Of a stretch of 64,000 bases of DNA, positions 1 to 8,411 are shown piece after piece. Under the pieces are notes generated by a model, which did no database searches, was not told the origin of the DNA, and saw only the letters and a program-made list of their open reading frames with translations. Every line of letters begins with the position of its first letter. Within the stretch, counting starts at the first letter, position 1. Made by a program: the position numbers and the translations under genes. Source of the stretch: Ramlibacter terrae (GTDB lineage: Bacteria > Pseudomonadota > Gammaproteobacteria > Burkholderiales > Burkholderiaceae_C); NCBI GenBank assembly GCA_013127575.1, contig CP053418.1, positions 2,170,001-2,234,000 of the forward strand, written 5' to 3'.

Positions 1-1376
1 CCTGCGACAGCAGCATCGACTGGCGGAACGCGTCTTCGGCCTTGTCGCCGAGCACCAGCGCCAGCACCAGCGGCGCCAGCGGGTAATCGAGCTTCTTGAA
101 GGCGTAGCCGACCACGCCGAACAGCATCATCAGCCAGATGTCGAGCAATGCCGTGTGCACCGTGTACGCGCCGATCGCGCAGATCACCACGATGATGGGC
201 GCGATGATCGAGAACGGGATGCGCAGGATGGAGGCGAACAGCGGCACCGTGGTCAGCACCACGATCAGCCCCGCCGGGTTGCCCGGTACATGGAGGCGAT
301 CAGGCCCCAGACGAAGTCCTTCTGCTCGGTGAACAGCAGCGGGCCGGGTTGCAGGCCCCAGATCAGCAGGCCGCCGAGCAGCACCGCGGCGGTGGGCGAG
401 CCGGGGATGCCGAGCGTGAGCATCGGGAGCAGGGCGCTGGTGCCGGCGGCGTGGGCGGCGGTCTCGGGCGCGATCACGCCTTCCATCTCGCCGGTGCCGA
501 ACTTCGCGCCGTTGCGCGACATCTTCTTGGCCAGGCCGTAAGCCATGAACGAGGCCGGCGTGGCGCCGCCGGGCGTGACGCCCATCCAGATGCCGACCAG
601 TGAACTGCGCACGCTGGTGGCCCAGTAGCCGGGCAGCTTCTTCCAGGTTTCCAGCACCACCTTCGGGCTGATCTTGGCCGTCTTGCCGGAGAAGGCCGGG
701 CCTTCTTCCATCGACAGCAGGATCTCGCCGATGCCGAACAGGCCGATCACCGCGATCAGGAAGTCGAAGCCGCGCATCAGTTCCGAGATGCCGAAGGTCA
801 GGCGCAGCTGGCCGGTGACGGTGTCCATGCCGACGGTGGCCAGCGCGAAGCCGATCATCATCGAGGCCAGCGTCTTGAAGGGCGAGCCCTTGCCCATGCC
901 GACGAAGCTGCAGAACGTGAGCAGGTAGACGGCGAAGAATTCGGGCGGGCCGAACTTGAGCGCGAACTTCGCGACCAGCGGCGCCAGGAAGGTGATCATC
1001 ACCACGGCGACGAAGGCGCCGACGAACGACGAGGTGAAAGCGGCGGTCAGCGCCTCGCCGGCGCGTCCTTCCTGCGCCATCGGGTAGCCATCGAAGGTGG
1101 TCGCCACCGACCACGGCTCGCCCGGGATGTTGAACAGGATGGAGGTGATGGCGCCGCCGAACAGCGCCCCCAGTAGATGCAAGACAGCATGATGATCGCC
1201 GAGGTGGGCGACATCGAGAACGTCAACGGCAGCAGGATGGCCACCCCGTTGGCGCCGCCCGTGCCGGGCAGCACGCCGATCAGCACCCCGAGCAGGATGC
1301 CCACCAGCATGAGGAGCATGTTCATCGGCGTCAGGATCACGCTGAAGCCGTGGAACAGGGCGCTGATCTCGTTCAT
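1..1376 (-). CDS. tctA: TctA-family large permease subunit of a tripartite tricarboxylate transporter, C-terminus cut by window edge
   Basis: This is the large multi-spanning inner-membrane subunit of a TTT carboxylate importer and forms the transport path with TctB. The N-terminus (start at 1376) has the family signature GVLPGTGGANG near residues 38-48, followed by alternating hydrophobic segments and the motif NIPGEPWS. About 458 residues are present, against a usual length of about 500, so the gene is cut at base 1. The frame breaks near 1178 and near 290. Restoring one C (CCTGG) and one G (CCGGGG) rejoins the protein. It is the last visible gene of a minus-strand tctC-tctB-tctA operon. 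Confidence 0.93.
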
Positions 1377-1406
1377 GGAAACTGCCTTGTCTCTGGAGTT
1401 ATGGGG

Positions 1407-1924
1407 TCAGTAGCCGAGGAAGCCGAGCGGGTTGAGGATGCCCTTGTACAGGGGCACCTTGAACCAGACCTCGAACATCAGGAAGAACAGCGTGATGAAC
1501 ACGAGCGACACGACGACGCTCTTCACCCGCGAGTACTTGCCCAGCACGATCATGAACGCCGTGATGTAGATGGCGGAGGCCACGTACAGCCCGAGCAGCT
1601 GGATCGCGGCCACGTACACCAGCGCCGGCACGAACACCGTCAGCACGCGCTTGAGCTGTTCGCTGTCGACGAAGATCTCGGTGTTGCGCTTCTTGCCGAA
1701 CAGGCTCTGGTACAGGATGCCCACGGCCGAGATGCAGAGGATCAGGCCGATGTAGAAGGGGAAGTAGCCGGCGCCGGGGCCGTCGCTCGTCCAGCCGGAG
1801 CCGAGCTTGCGGCTGCCGTAGATGACCGTCAGGCCGGGACCAGCACCAGGCCCGCCACCAGCGCCTCGATCGCGAAGGTGGGCACGCCGCGGCGCTCGGC
1901 CGCGGATTCGTGTTGCAGCTCCAT
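1407..1924 (-). CDS. tctB: TctB-family small permease subunit
   Basis: This is the small four-helix membrane subunit of the TTT transporter. The product is about 172 residues and ends in NPLGFLGY. Hydrophobic segments lie near residues 20-38, 55-75, 100-125 and 135-155. The gene starts 4 bases after the tctC stop and lies 30 bases before tctA, so the three are co-transcribed. The frame breaks near 1836, where a GTCCCGGC run has lost one G of CCCGGG. Sequence conservation of TctB is generally low, so the call rests on size, hydrophobicity and position between tctC and tctA. Confidence 0.85.
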
Positions 1925-1928
1925 GGCG

Positions 1929-2947
1929 TCAGTTCGCGATGAAGCCGGCTTCCTTCATCAGCACGCGGTGCTGCTGTTCGGCGGCGCCCAGCCACTTGTT
2001 GAAGTTCTCGCCGTCCATGGCCGTCTGGTTGAACGCGCCCTTCTCCATGTAGTCCTTCCACTCGGGCGTCTCGCGCACCTTCTTGAGCAGGGCCACGTAG
2101 AAGTCGGTCTGTTCCTTGGTCACGCCGGCCGGCATGAAGATGCCGCGCAGCATGGTGTAGGTGGTGGGCACGCCCGCTTCCTTGCAGGTCGGCACGTCGG
2201 CCCAGGCCTGCGTGGCCGTGATCTTCGTGGGGTAGGGCATGCGCTTCTCGTCGAACACGCACAGCGGCCGCAGCTGCCCGCCGCGCCATTGCGCCACGGC
2301 TTCGATCGGGTTGTTGACGCTGGAGTCGACGTGCTTGCCCACCAGCTGCACGGCGACGTCGCCGCCGCCGCGGAACGGCACGTAGATGAACTTGGTGCCC
2401 GTGGCCTTCTCGATGCCCACGGTGAGGATCTGGTCCTCCTGCTTGGAGCCGGTGCCGCCCATCTTCATCTTGCTCGGGCCCGCGGCCTTCACGGCGTCCA
2501 GGTAGTCCTTCGCGCTCTTGGCCGGGTTCTCGTTGTTGACCCACAGCACGAAGTTGTCGAGCGCCATCATCGACACCGGCGTGAGGTCGCGCCAGTTGAA
2601 CGGGACGCCGGTGGCGAGCGGCGTGGTGAACAGGTTCGAGAGCGTCACGACGATCTTGTGCGGGTCGCCCTTGGCGCCCTTGACGTCGAGGAAGCCCTCG
2701 GCGCCGGCGCCGCCGGACTTGTTGACGACCACCAGCGGCTGCTTCATGAGGTTGTGCTTGACCACGACCCCCGGATCAGGCGCGCCATCTGGTCGGCGCC
2801 GCCGCCCGTGCCGGCGGGCACGATGAACTCGACGGGCTTGGTGGGCTCCCATGCGGCATGCGCAACGGGCGCGGCGAGCAGGGCCGCGGTGGCCAGAACG
2901 GCCGATGCTGCGGCCGTGATCCGGGTGCTGAACTTGGCTGATGTCAT
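1929..2947 (-). CDS. tctC: TctC/Bug-family periplasmic substrate-binding receptor
   Basis: This is the periplasmic binding protein that delivers a carboxylate ligand to TctAB. The start at 2947 is preceded by GGGAGAC and gives a clear Sec signal peptide ending near AHA at residues 29-31. The mature part opens with KPVEFIVPAGTGGGADQMAR, a Bug-family ligand-loop signature. Later come a YVPFRGGGD motif and the usual two-lobed receptor length of about 339 residues. One frame break near 2775 lies in a CCGGGGG run. This is the only one of four Bug receptors in the window sitting next to its own TctAB. The substrate cannot be read from sequence. Confidence 0.9.
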
Positions 2948-3099
2948 GGCGTTGTCTCCCTGGTTGGTGCCCACCGCGCCACCTATGTTGATGGCGTCAT
3001 ATGCGAGCCGCAACGGATGGTCCGACCAACTTGCTTGCGCGACTCTTGACGTTGGTCAAGATTGCCGAATTCAGGTTTGCATCTAGGGTTTGTCCCGAC

Positions 3100-4113
3100 T
3101 CAAGCCGTCAGGGTCTGCAAGCGCACGTAACCACGCCCTTGCGCCATCGTGTGCGACAGCAGCTTGACGAGCGCATGCACCGCCGCGATGTGCGGCGTCG
3201 GCGTTGCCGTCAGCCGCGCAAGTTCCAGCACCGACCCGACCAGCGCATCGATCTCGGGCGCGCGGCCGGCCTCGATGTCCTGCAGCATCGACGTCTTGTG
3301 GTGCCCGACTTTTTCGGCGCCCGCGATGCGCTGGTCGAGCGTCACGCGAAAGTGCACGCCGAGCTGGCCGGCGACCGCCGCCGCCTCCTGCATCATGCTG
3401 GACGCGAGTTCGCGCGTCGCCGGGTAGCGGCAGATGTCCGCGAGCGTCGCATGGCCCAGCGCGCTGATCGGGTTGAAGGTGAGGTTGCCCCACAGCTTGA
3501 GCCAGATCTCGCCGCGGATGTCGTCCAGCACGGGCGCCTTGAAGCCGGCGCGCGTGAACGCATCGGCGACGCGCGCGACGCGTTCGCTGCGGCTGCCGTC
3601 CGGTTCGCCGAGCGGCAGCCGGTTGCCTTCGACGTGGCGCACCACGCCGGGTGCTTCGAGTTCGGAGGCGGGATAGACCACGCAGCCGATGACCTGCTCC
3701 GGCGGCAGCCGGCGGCCCAGCGCGCCTTCGGGATCGACGCTGCGCAGCACCGTGCCTTCGAGCTTGCCGCCGTGCCGGTGGAAGTACCACCAGGGCACGC
3801 CGTTCTGCATCGGCACGATGCAGGTGTCCGGGCCGATCAGCGGCGCGAGCCGCGGCGCGAGGTCCGGCAGCTGGTGTGCCTTCACGGCGATCACCACGAC
3901 GTCCTGCGGGCCCGCCGTGGCGCAGTCTTCCGTGGCACGCACTTCGCGGGCCACCTGTTCGCTGCCATCGGGCAGCAGCAACCGGAGCCCCGCGGCGCGG
4001 ATCGCGTCGAGGTTGGCGCCCCGCACGATGCAGGTGACGTCTTCCCCGGCGAGCGCCAGCTTCGCGCCGACGAGGCCGCCGATGGCGCCGGCCCCGACGA
4101 CGGCGACCTTCAC
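3100..4113 (-). CDS. 2-dehydropantoate 2-reductase (ketopantoate reductase) family protein
   Basis: A cytosolic NADPH-dependent ketoacid reductase of the PanE/ApbA family, 337 residues. The Rossmann motif GAGAIG is at residues 7-12, and MQNGVPWW, typical of this family, lies near residue 100. The catalytic-lysine region reads EIWLKLWGNLTFNPISAL. The GTG at 4113 is chosen because it overlaps the upstream small-gene stop as GTGA and places the Rossmann fold at the very N-terminus. No frame break is seen. Paralogues of PanE are common in Burkholderiales, so a role in pantothenate synthesis is not assured. The family assignment is firm. Confidence 0.9.
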   Translation of the reverse strand: MKVAVVGAGAIGGLVGAKLALAGEDVTCIVRGANLDAIRAAGLRLLLPDGSEQVAREVRATEDCATAGPQDVVVIAVKAHQLPDLAPRLAPLIGPDTCIVPMQNGVPWWYFHRHGGKLEGTVLRSVDPEGALGRRLPPEQVIGCVVYPASELEAPGVVRHVEGNRLPLGEPDGSRSERVARVADAFTRAGFKAPVLDDIRGEIWLKLWGNLTFNPISALGHATLADICRYPATRELASSMMQEAAAVAGQLGVHFRVTLDQRIAGAEKVGHHKTSMLQDIEAGRAPEIDALVGSVLELARLTATPTPHIAAVHALVKLLSHTMAQGRGYVRLQTLTA

Positions 4114-4334
4114 CGCGTGCGCTCGAGGCGCCGGCGGGTGGATTCGACGGCTTCCAGCAGGAAGTCGGCTTCGTAGGCGCGCAGCAGGTGCGGCTGTTCC
4201 TTCTCGAGATAGGCGCGCAGGCCTTCGCGGCCGGGGCCGTAGGTGGAAGGGTCCCACTCCCAGCTCAGGCCCAGTTCTTCCGGGGCGGCGGTGTAGGTCT
4301 GGCTCGCCTGCGCGCCCGCGTGCAGCTCTTGCAT
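4110..4334 (-). CDS. Small conserved-looking protein (74 aa) coupled to the reductase gene
   Basis: The 74-residue protein starts at 4334 behind an AAGGAGA ribosome-binding site, and its stop overlaps the reductase start by four bases (GTGA). This strongly suggests translational coupling. It is acidic and aromatic in the middle (ELGLSWEWDPSTYGPGREG) and ends in an arginine-rich helix. No signal peptide or membrane segment is visible, and I do not recognise the family. Position suggests a partner or accessory of the downstream reductase, or simply a shared operon under the divergent LysR regulator. Confidence 0.7.
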   Translation of the reverse strand: MQELHAGAQASQTYTAAPEELGLSWEWDPSTYGPGREGLRAYLEKEQPHLLRAYEADFLLEAVESTRRRLERTR

Positions 4335-4382
4335 GGAGTGTCTCCTTCGGCAACGTTCGATGAGGCCACTCTAGGCGGCGGG

Positions 4383-4415
4383 AACGATCAAGGATAGTGA
4401 AAGTATTTGATCGTT
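4383..4415. promoter_or_regulatory. Inverted repeat in the divergent LysR/reductase promoter region
   Basis: Perfect 9-base arms AACGATCAA (4383-4391) and TTGATCGTT (4407-4415) are separated by 15 bases. They lie between the divergent starts at 4334 (minus) and 4447 (plus). The location and dyad symmetry fit a LysR-type operator controlling both its own gene and the reductase operon. The arms are longer than the minimal T-N11-A box. Confidence 0.6.
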
Positions 4416-4446
4416 TCCATTACGCGGGAGTTATGATCCGGCCGCC

Positions 4447-5402
4447 ATGAAGAACGCCACGCTGCGCCAGCTGAAGGTCTTCGAGGCGGTCGCCCGCCTC
4501 GGCAGCTTCTCGCGCGCGGCGGAGGAACTGCACCTCACGCAACCCGCCGTTTCCACGCAGGTGCGCAAGCTCCAGGAACACGCTGGCTCGCCGCTCTTCG
4601 AGCAACTGGGCAAGAAGATCCACCTGACACCCCCGGGTTCCGAGCTGCTTCGGTGCAGCCGCGAGATCATCCAGAAGTTCCGGGAGGCCGAGGAGGCGAT
4701 GGCCCAGTTCAAGGGCGTTTCCGGCGGGCGGCTGAAGGTGTCGGTGATCAGCGCCGGCGACTATTTCTTTCCCAGCCTGCTGGTCGAATTCGCGCAGCGG
4801 CATCCCGGCGTCACGCTCGACTTCGATGTCTGCAACCGCGAGGAACTGCTGGCGCGCCTCGATGCGAACCAGACCGACCGGCGGCGGTGATGGTGCGGCC
4901 GCCGGAAGACCTCGACACGGTGGCGGAACCGTTCGCGCCGCACCCCTACGTGATCGTCGCGGCGCCCACCCACCCGCTCGCGCGCACGCGGCGCATCGCG
5001 GTGGCGCGCATCGCGCGCGAGCCTTTCGTGGTGCGCGAGCACGGCTCCGACACACGGAACTCCATGCGCGAAGGTTTCGGCGCGGCGCTGCCGGACGTCA
5101 ACATCGCGATGGAGATCCGCAGCACCGAAACCATCAAGCAGGCGGTGGCCGCCGGCATGGGCGTGAGCTTCCTGTCGGCGCACACCATCAGCCGCGAGCT
5201 GCAGTCCGGCAGCCTGGCGGTGCTCGACGTGCAGGGCTTCCCGCTGATGCTGAACTGGTACGTGGTGCACCGGCGCACCAAGCGGCTGCCGCCGGTGGCG
5301 CAAGCGTTCAAGGCTTTCCTGATGAAGGACGGCGGCCGGCTGATCCACCGGACGCTGGGGCTCAGGCCGGTCGCACGAAAGAGCGCCACGCGCCCGAAGT
5401 AG
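4447..5402 (+). CDS. LysR-family transcriptional regulator
   Basis: A DNA-binding regulator of about 318 residues. The N-terminal winged helix-turn-helix includes the typical GSFSRAAEELHLTQPAVSTQ segment at residues about 19-38. A two-lobed effector domain follows, containing GMGVSFLSAHTI. The frame breaks near 4880 and is repaired by one G in CCGGG, after which translation runs to the TAG at 5402. The gene is divergent from the small-protein/reductase operon, from which it is separated by a long inverted repeat, so autoregulation and control of that operon are likely. Its 3' end overlaps the convergent formyltransferase by 41 bases. Confidence 0.9.
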
Positions 5403-6334
5403 CTTCGTCGTGCGGCTGCAGGCCGCGCTGGCGGGCCCACTCGCCGGCCTTCGTCTTGCCCGCGCCGTCCGGGCGCAGCGTCAGCACCTCGATCAACCCG
5501 CCTTGCGCCCACAGCACCAGCGAGGTGTCCGTGATCGCCGCGATGTCGCCGGGCTGGTGTCCGCCCGGCACGAAGCGGCCGACCACGTGCTTGCGGCAGT
5601 CGTACAGGCGCACCTTCGTGCCGCCGATCTCGGTCCACGCGCCGGGCGCCGGATTGCAGCCGCGCACCGGGTCGTACACGTGGTCCACCGGCGCCGCCCA
5701 GCGGATGCGGCATTCGTCGTCGCGCATCCAGCCTTCGTAGGTGGCCTGCGATTCGTCCTGTGCCTGCTCGACCTGCTTGCCGGCGATCACGAGGTCGGTG
5801 GCTTCGAGCAGCGCCGCCACGCCCATGGGGAACAGCTTGTTGAAGTAGAGCTGCCCCCGGGGTTTCGTCGGGGCCGATGGCGCAGGCCTTCTGCAGGATG
5901 ACGGGGCCTTCGTCGAGGCCGTCGGTGGGGCGGAAGATCGTCACGCCGGTTTCCTTCGCGCCGAGCGCGATCGGCCAGCTGATGGAAGAAGGGCCGCGGT
6001 GCCGCGGCAGCAGCGACGGGTGGAACTGGATCGTGCCGTGCCGCGGGATGTTCACGAACTCCTGCGGCGCGAACTGCAGCACGTAGGCCATGATGCCGAT
6101 GTCGGCGTCGAGCGACCGCATGGCCGCGACGGCTTCGGGGCTGCGCAGGCTGGCGAAGCTGAAGACCGGCAGGCCGAGCGCGAGCGCATCCTCGCGCAGG
6201 GCGTCGGGCTTGGCGCCCGGCTTGTCGGGCGCGCAGAACACGCCGGCGATGACGTCGCCACGCGCAATGAACGCCTCCAGCACGGCCTTGCCGAATTCCT
6301 GTTGTCCGATGAATGCGATGCGTGCGATTTCCAT
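5362..6334 (-). CDS. Formyltransferase-family protein (10-formyl-THF / methionyl-tRNA formyltransferase fold)
   Basis: A cytosolic folate-dependent formyl-transfer or hydrolase enzyme of about 324 residues. The N-terminal Rossmann-like domain has FIGQQEFGKAVLEAF. The signature HPSLLPRHRGPSS near residue 110 resembles the 10-formyltetrahydrofolate dehydrogenase/hydrolase branch. The catalytic Asp lies in the LDEGPVILQ segment. The C-terminal part (CRIRWAAPVDHVYDPVRGCNPAPGAW begins it) matches the FMT C-terminal domain. The frame breaks near 5850 in a CCCCGGGGG run. It follows tauE by 8 bases with an AAGGAG site. The canonical fmt gene normally sits beside def, so this is probably a paralogue with another formyl substrate. 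Confidence 0.82.
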
Positions 6335-6342
6335 GCTCCTTG

Positions 6343-7143
6343 TCAGCGCAGGAGGAAGTATGCCGCGAGTGCGTACAGCATCATTGCAAACAGCTTGCGC
6401 AGGGGGCGCACGTCGAGCCGGTGCGCCGTGCGCGCGCCGAGCGGCGCCATCGTCACGCTCGCCAGCGAGATCACGAGCAGCCCGGGGAGGTAGAGGTAGC
6501 CGAACGCGCCGGGCATCGGCTCCAGCGCGCGCCCGGCCCAGATGTACCCTGCCGTGCCGAACAGCGCGATCGGGAAACCGAGCGCCGCCGACGTCGCGAC
6601 GGCCTCGTGGATCTTGACGTTGCACCACGTCATGAACGGCACCGACACGAACGCGCCGCCGGCGCCGACCAGCGCCGACACGCCGCCGATCACCGCGCCG
6701 GCGCCGAAGATGCCGGCGGCGCCCGGCAGCGTGCGGCTCGGCTTGGGCTTGCGGTTCAGGAGCATCTGCGTGGCCGAGAAGGCGACGAACACCGCGAACA
6801 CGATGCTCATGACCTTGACCGGCATGCCGACCGCCACCTGCGCGCCCAGCACCGATCCGGCGAGGATGCCGGGCGCGAGCAACCGCACCAGCCGCCACTG
6901 CACCGCGCCGCGCTGGTGGTGCGCGTACACCGACGACAGGGAGGTGAAGCAGATCGTGGCCAGCGACGTCGCCACCGCCATCTTCAGCCCGTGTTCCGCC
7001 GGGTAGCCGCGCGCGGTGAGGATCATCAGCATGAACGGCACCATGATCATGCCGCCGCCGATGCCGAGCAGGCCGGCGAGGAAGCCGGTGCACAGGCCGA
7101 GCGCGGCCAATTCGAGGACAAGGGGCAGGTCGAACAGCGGCAT
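6343..7143 (-). CDS. TauE/SafE-family sulfite/organic anion permease
   Basis: An inner-membrane exporter-type permease of 266 residues with about eight hydrophobic helices. The family glycine motif FLAGLLGIGGGMIMVPFM lies near residues 20-37 and is repeated in the second half as SALVGAGGAFVSVPF, as expected for the inverted-repeat fold. I chose the ATG at 7143. An in-frame upstream start exists at 7206 but would add a non-hydrophobic leader. The reading frame is intact. It is co-directional with the formyltransferase downstream and separated from zapA by an RNA-like segment. Confidence 0.88.
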   Translation of the reverse strand: MPLFDLPLVLELAALGLCTGFLAGLLGIGGGMIMVPFMLMILTARGYPAEHGLKMAVATSLATICFTSLSSVYAHHQRGAVQWRLVRLLAPGILAGSVLGAQVAVGMPVKVMSIVFAVFVAFSATQMLLNRKPKPSRTLPGAAGIFGAGAVIGGVSALVGAGGAFVSVPFMTWCNVKIHEAVATSAALGFPIALFGTAGYIWAGRALEPMPGAFGYLYLPGLLVISLASVTMAPLGARTAHRLDVRPLRKLFAMMLYALAAYFLLR

Positions 7144-7274
7144 GGATCGGAAAGGAAAACGGGCTGCCATGGGCAGCCCGTCGGAATAGGCGTCTGCGAG
7201 TGCCACCGGACCGGCATCCTGAACCGGGGTTCAGGTGGGCGAGGTCAACCGGCATTGGGTTCATCTGACGCGAG

Positions 7275-7465
7275 ATGATCACGCTTGCCAGGCGATGTTC
7301 CAAGCCCGGGCTCTAAGAGCATTGGTTCAAGGAAATATAAAGCCCGGTTGCACTGCAGACGAAGCCATTCTAGGCCGCATTCGCGAGGGTTTGTGCAAAC
7401 CGAAGGTGAAGGCCGTGCAGGAATTCGGGTCTTGGCGTCCTGCGCTTGTGCTCAACGGGCCACGG
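7275..7465 (-). ncRNA. ssrS: Probable 6S RNA downstream of zapA
   Basis: This roughly 190-base segment has no convincing gene and lies directly downstream of zapA, the position of 6S RNA (ssrS) in many beta- and gammaproteobacteria. On the minus strand it can form a long interrupted hairpin. CCAAGACCCG near the 5' side pairs with CGGGCTTGG near the 3' side, and GGTTTGCAC pairs with GTGCAACC further in. The sequence CCTTGAACC on the 3' side resembles the corresponding stretch of E. coli 6S RNA. The strand is inferred from zapA synteny and that motif; the ends are approximate. 6S RNA inhibits sigma-70 RNA polymerase in stationary phase. Confidence 0.65.
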
Positions 7466-7469
7466 GGCC

Positions 7470-7817
7470 CTAAATGAGCCGGCCGTCGTCCGCCAGCGCC
7501 TGGTCCAGCCGCACCATCAGTTGCGCGAGCCGCACGTCTTCGCCGAGGTCGCGCAGCGCCGTGACGGTGCCGTCGTTGCTCGCGAAGCTGGTGGCCTGCA
7601 GCACCGGCGGCGCGGGGGCGCGGTCGGCGACGTCGAAGGCGAGGTTGAGCGCGGCCAGCACCGCGATGCGGTCGCGCGCCTTGACCTTGCCGGCGTCGCG
7701 GATCTTGCACATGGCGGTGTCGACCTTCTCCACCGCTTCCAGCAGCCGCTGCTCGCCGCCTTCGGGGCATCCGAGCAGGTAGCTCTGGCCCATGATCTGC
7801 ACTTCGAGCTGCTTCAT
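7470..7817 (-). CDS. zapA: Cell division protein ZapA
   Basis: The 115-residue product begins MKQLEVQIMGQSYLLGCPEG, the conserved ZapA N-terminal strand region. A long helix follows (EQRLLEAVEKVDTAMCKIR), then the conserved segment VKARDRIAVLAALNLAFD. ZapA binds FtsZ protofilaments at midcell and promotes Z-ring assembly. The start overlaps the preceding coiled-coil gene by four bases, a common pairing in betaproteobacteria. The frame is intact. Confidence 0.95.
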   Translation of the reverse strand: MKQLEVQIMGQSYLLGCPEGGEQRLLEAVEKVDTAMCKIRDAGKVKARDRIAVLAALNLAFDVADRAPAPPVLQATSFASNDGTVTALRDLGEDVRLAQLMVRLDQALADDGRLI

Positions 7818-8035
7818 GCGGGGGTGTTCAGGTCGGGCAGGCGTTCGAGCAGGGCGTCGACGCGGGCGCGGGCCGCGGACAGGCGCGACTTGAGCGAATC
7901 GCGTTCCTGCGTGAGCAGCTCCACCTGTTCGGCCAGCAGCGTGTTGGTGCGCTGCAGTTCCTCGTAGCGCACGAGCAGGCGTTCGACGCGGTCGACGAGG
8001 GGGTCGATGGGGGAGCCACTGGCCATCGGTCCCAT
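7814..8035 (-). CDS. Small coiled-coil protein, ZapB-like (TIGR02449 type)
   Basis: The 73-residue protein is almost entirely one amphipathic helix with heptad spacing (VERLLVRYEELQRTNTLLAEQ and onward to a Leu-rich end). It has no signal or membrane segment. Its stop overlaps the zapA start by four bases. This matches the short coiled-coil protein family that routinely precedes zapA in betaproteobacteria and is thought to act with ZapA at the divisome. Function is inferred from position and coiled-coil character only. Confidence 0.85.
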   Translation of the reverse strand: MGPMASGSPIDPLVDRVERLLVRYEELQRTNTLLAEQVELLTQERDSLKSRLSAARARVDALLERLPDLNTPA

Positions 8036-8070
8036 TGTAGGGATACGCGCAAAAACACATCTAGAATCAA

Positions 8071-8320
8071 GGTGTTGGTGCTCGCGGTGTGGTTCGCATG
8101 CCGCAGTTCAACGGGAAGCAGGAGGCCGGCCGGCGCACGGGTGCAACGCACCCGCCGCGCCGCACGCCAACCTGCGCTGCCCCCGCAACGGTAAGCGGAG
8201 GCGCACGGGCCCTCACGGGTCCGCGCGCCGCTTCCATCCTCGCAAGCCACTGGGCGCGCCTGAAACAGCGCGCCCGGGAAGGCGATGGAAGTTCTTCCGC
8301 CAGCCCGGATACCGGCCAAC
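8071..8320 (+). ncRNA. Cobalamin (adenosylcobalamin-type) riboswitch
   Basis: The segment between the divergent coiled-coil gene and btuB carries the conserved blocks of a B12 riboswitch. GGTGTTGGTGCTC opens it, GGGAAGCAGG follows, and the core CCCCCGCAACGGTAAGCGG lies near 8178. The B12-box region AAGCCACTGGG is near 8244, GGGAAGGCGATGGAAG near 8275, and GCCAGCCCGGATACCGGCC closes the structure. A TAGAAT at 8062-8067 is a plausible -10 element. The leader ends about 90 bases before btuB. By analogy with other btuB leaders, ligand binding should repress translation or transcription of the B12 uptake and salvage genes. Confidence 0.93.
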
Positions 8321-8411
8321 GAGGTGGCTGCACGCCTGCGTGCGGCCGTGATGCCTGTGGTGCCGGCGGGGAAGCCGGCCGGGGTTTTGAAGACGGGTTC
8401 CCTTTTCCAAA

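Noticed and set aside
1350..3086. Long open frame of 578 codons antisense to tctA/tctB/tctC
   Set aside because: It is a GC-rich shadow with low-complexity His/Arg/Ala composition opposite three recognisable genes.
4946..7303. Minus-strand open frame of 785 codons spanning LysR, formyltransferase and TauE
   Set aside because: Only its middle matches a real protein (formyltransferase). The rest is out-of-frame shadow joined by frame breaks.
7235..7477. Plus-strand frames of 60-80 codons in the zapA-tauE gap
   Set aside because: They overlap the structured 6S-like segment, have no ribosome-binding site and no recognisable domain.
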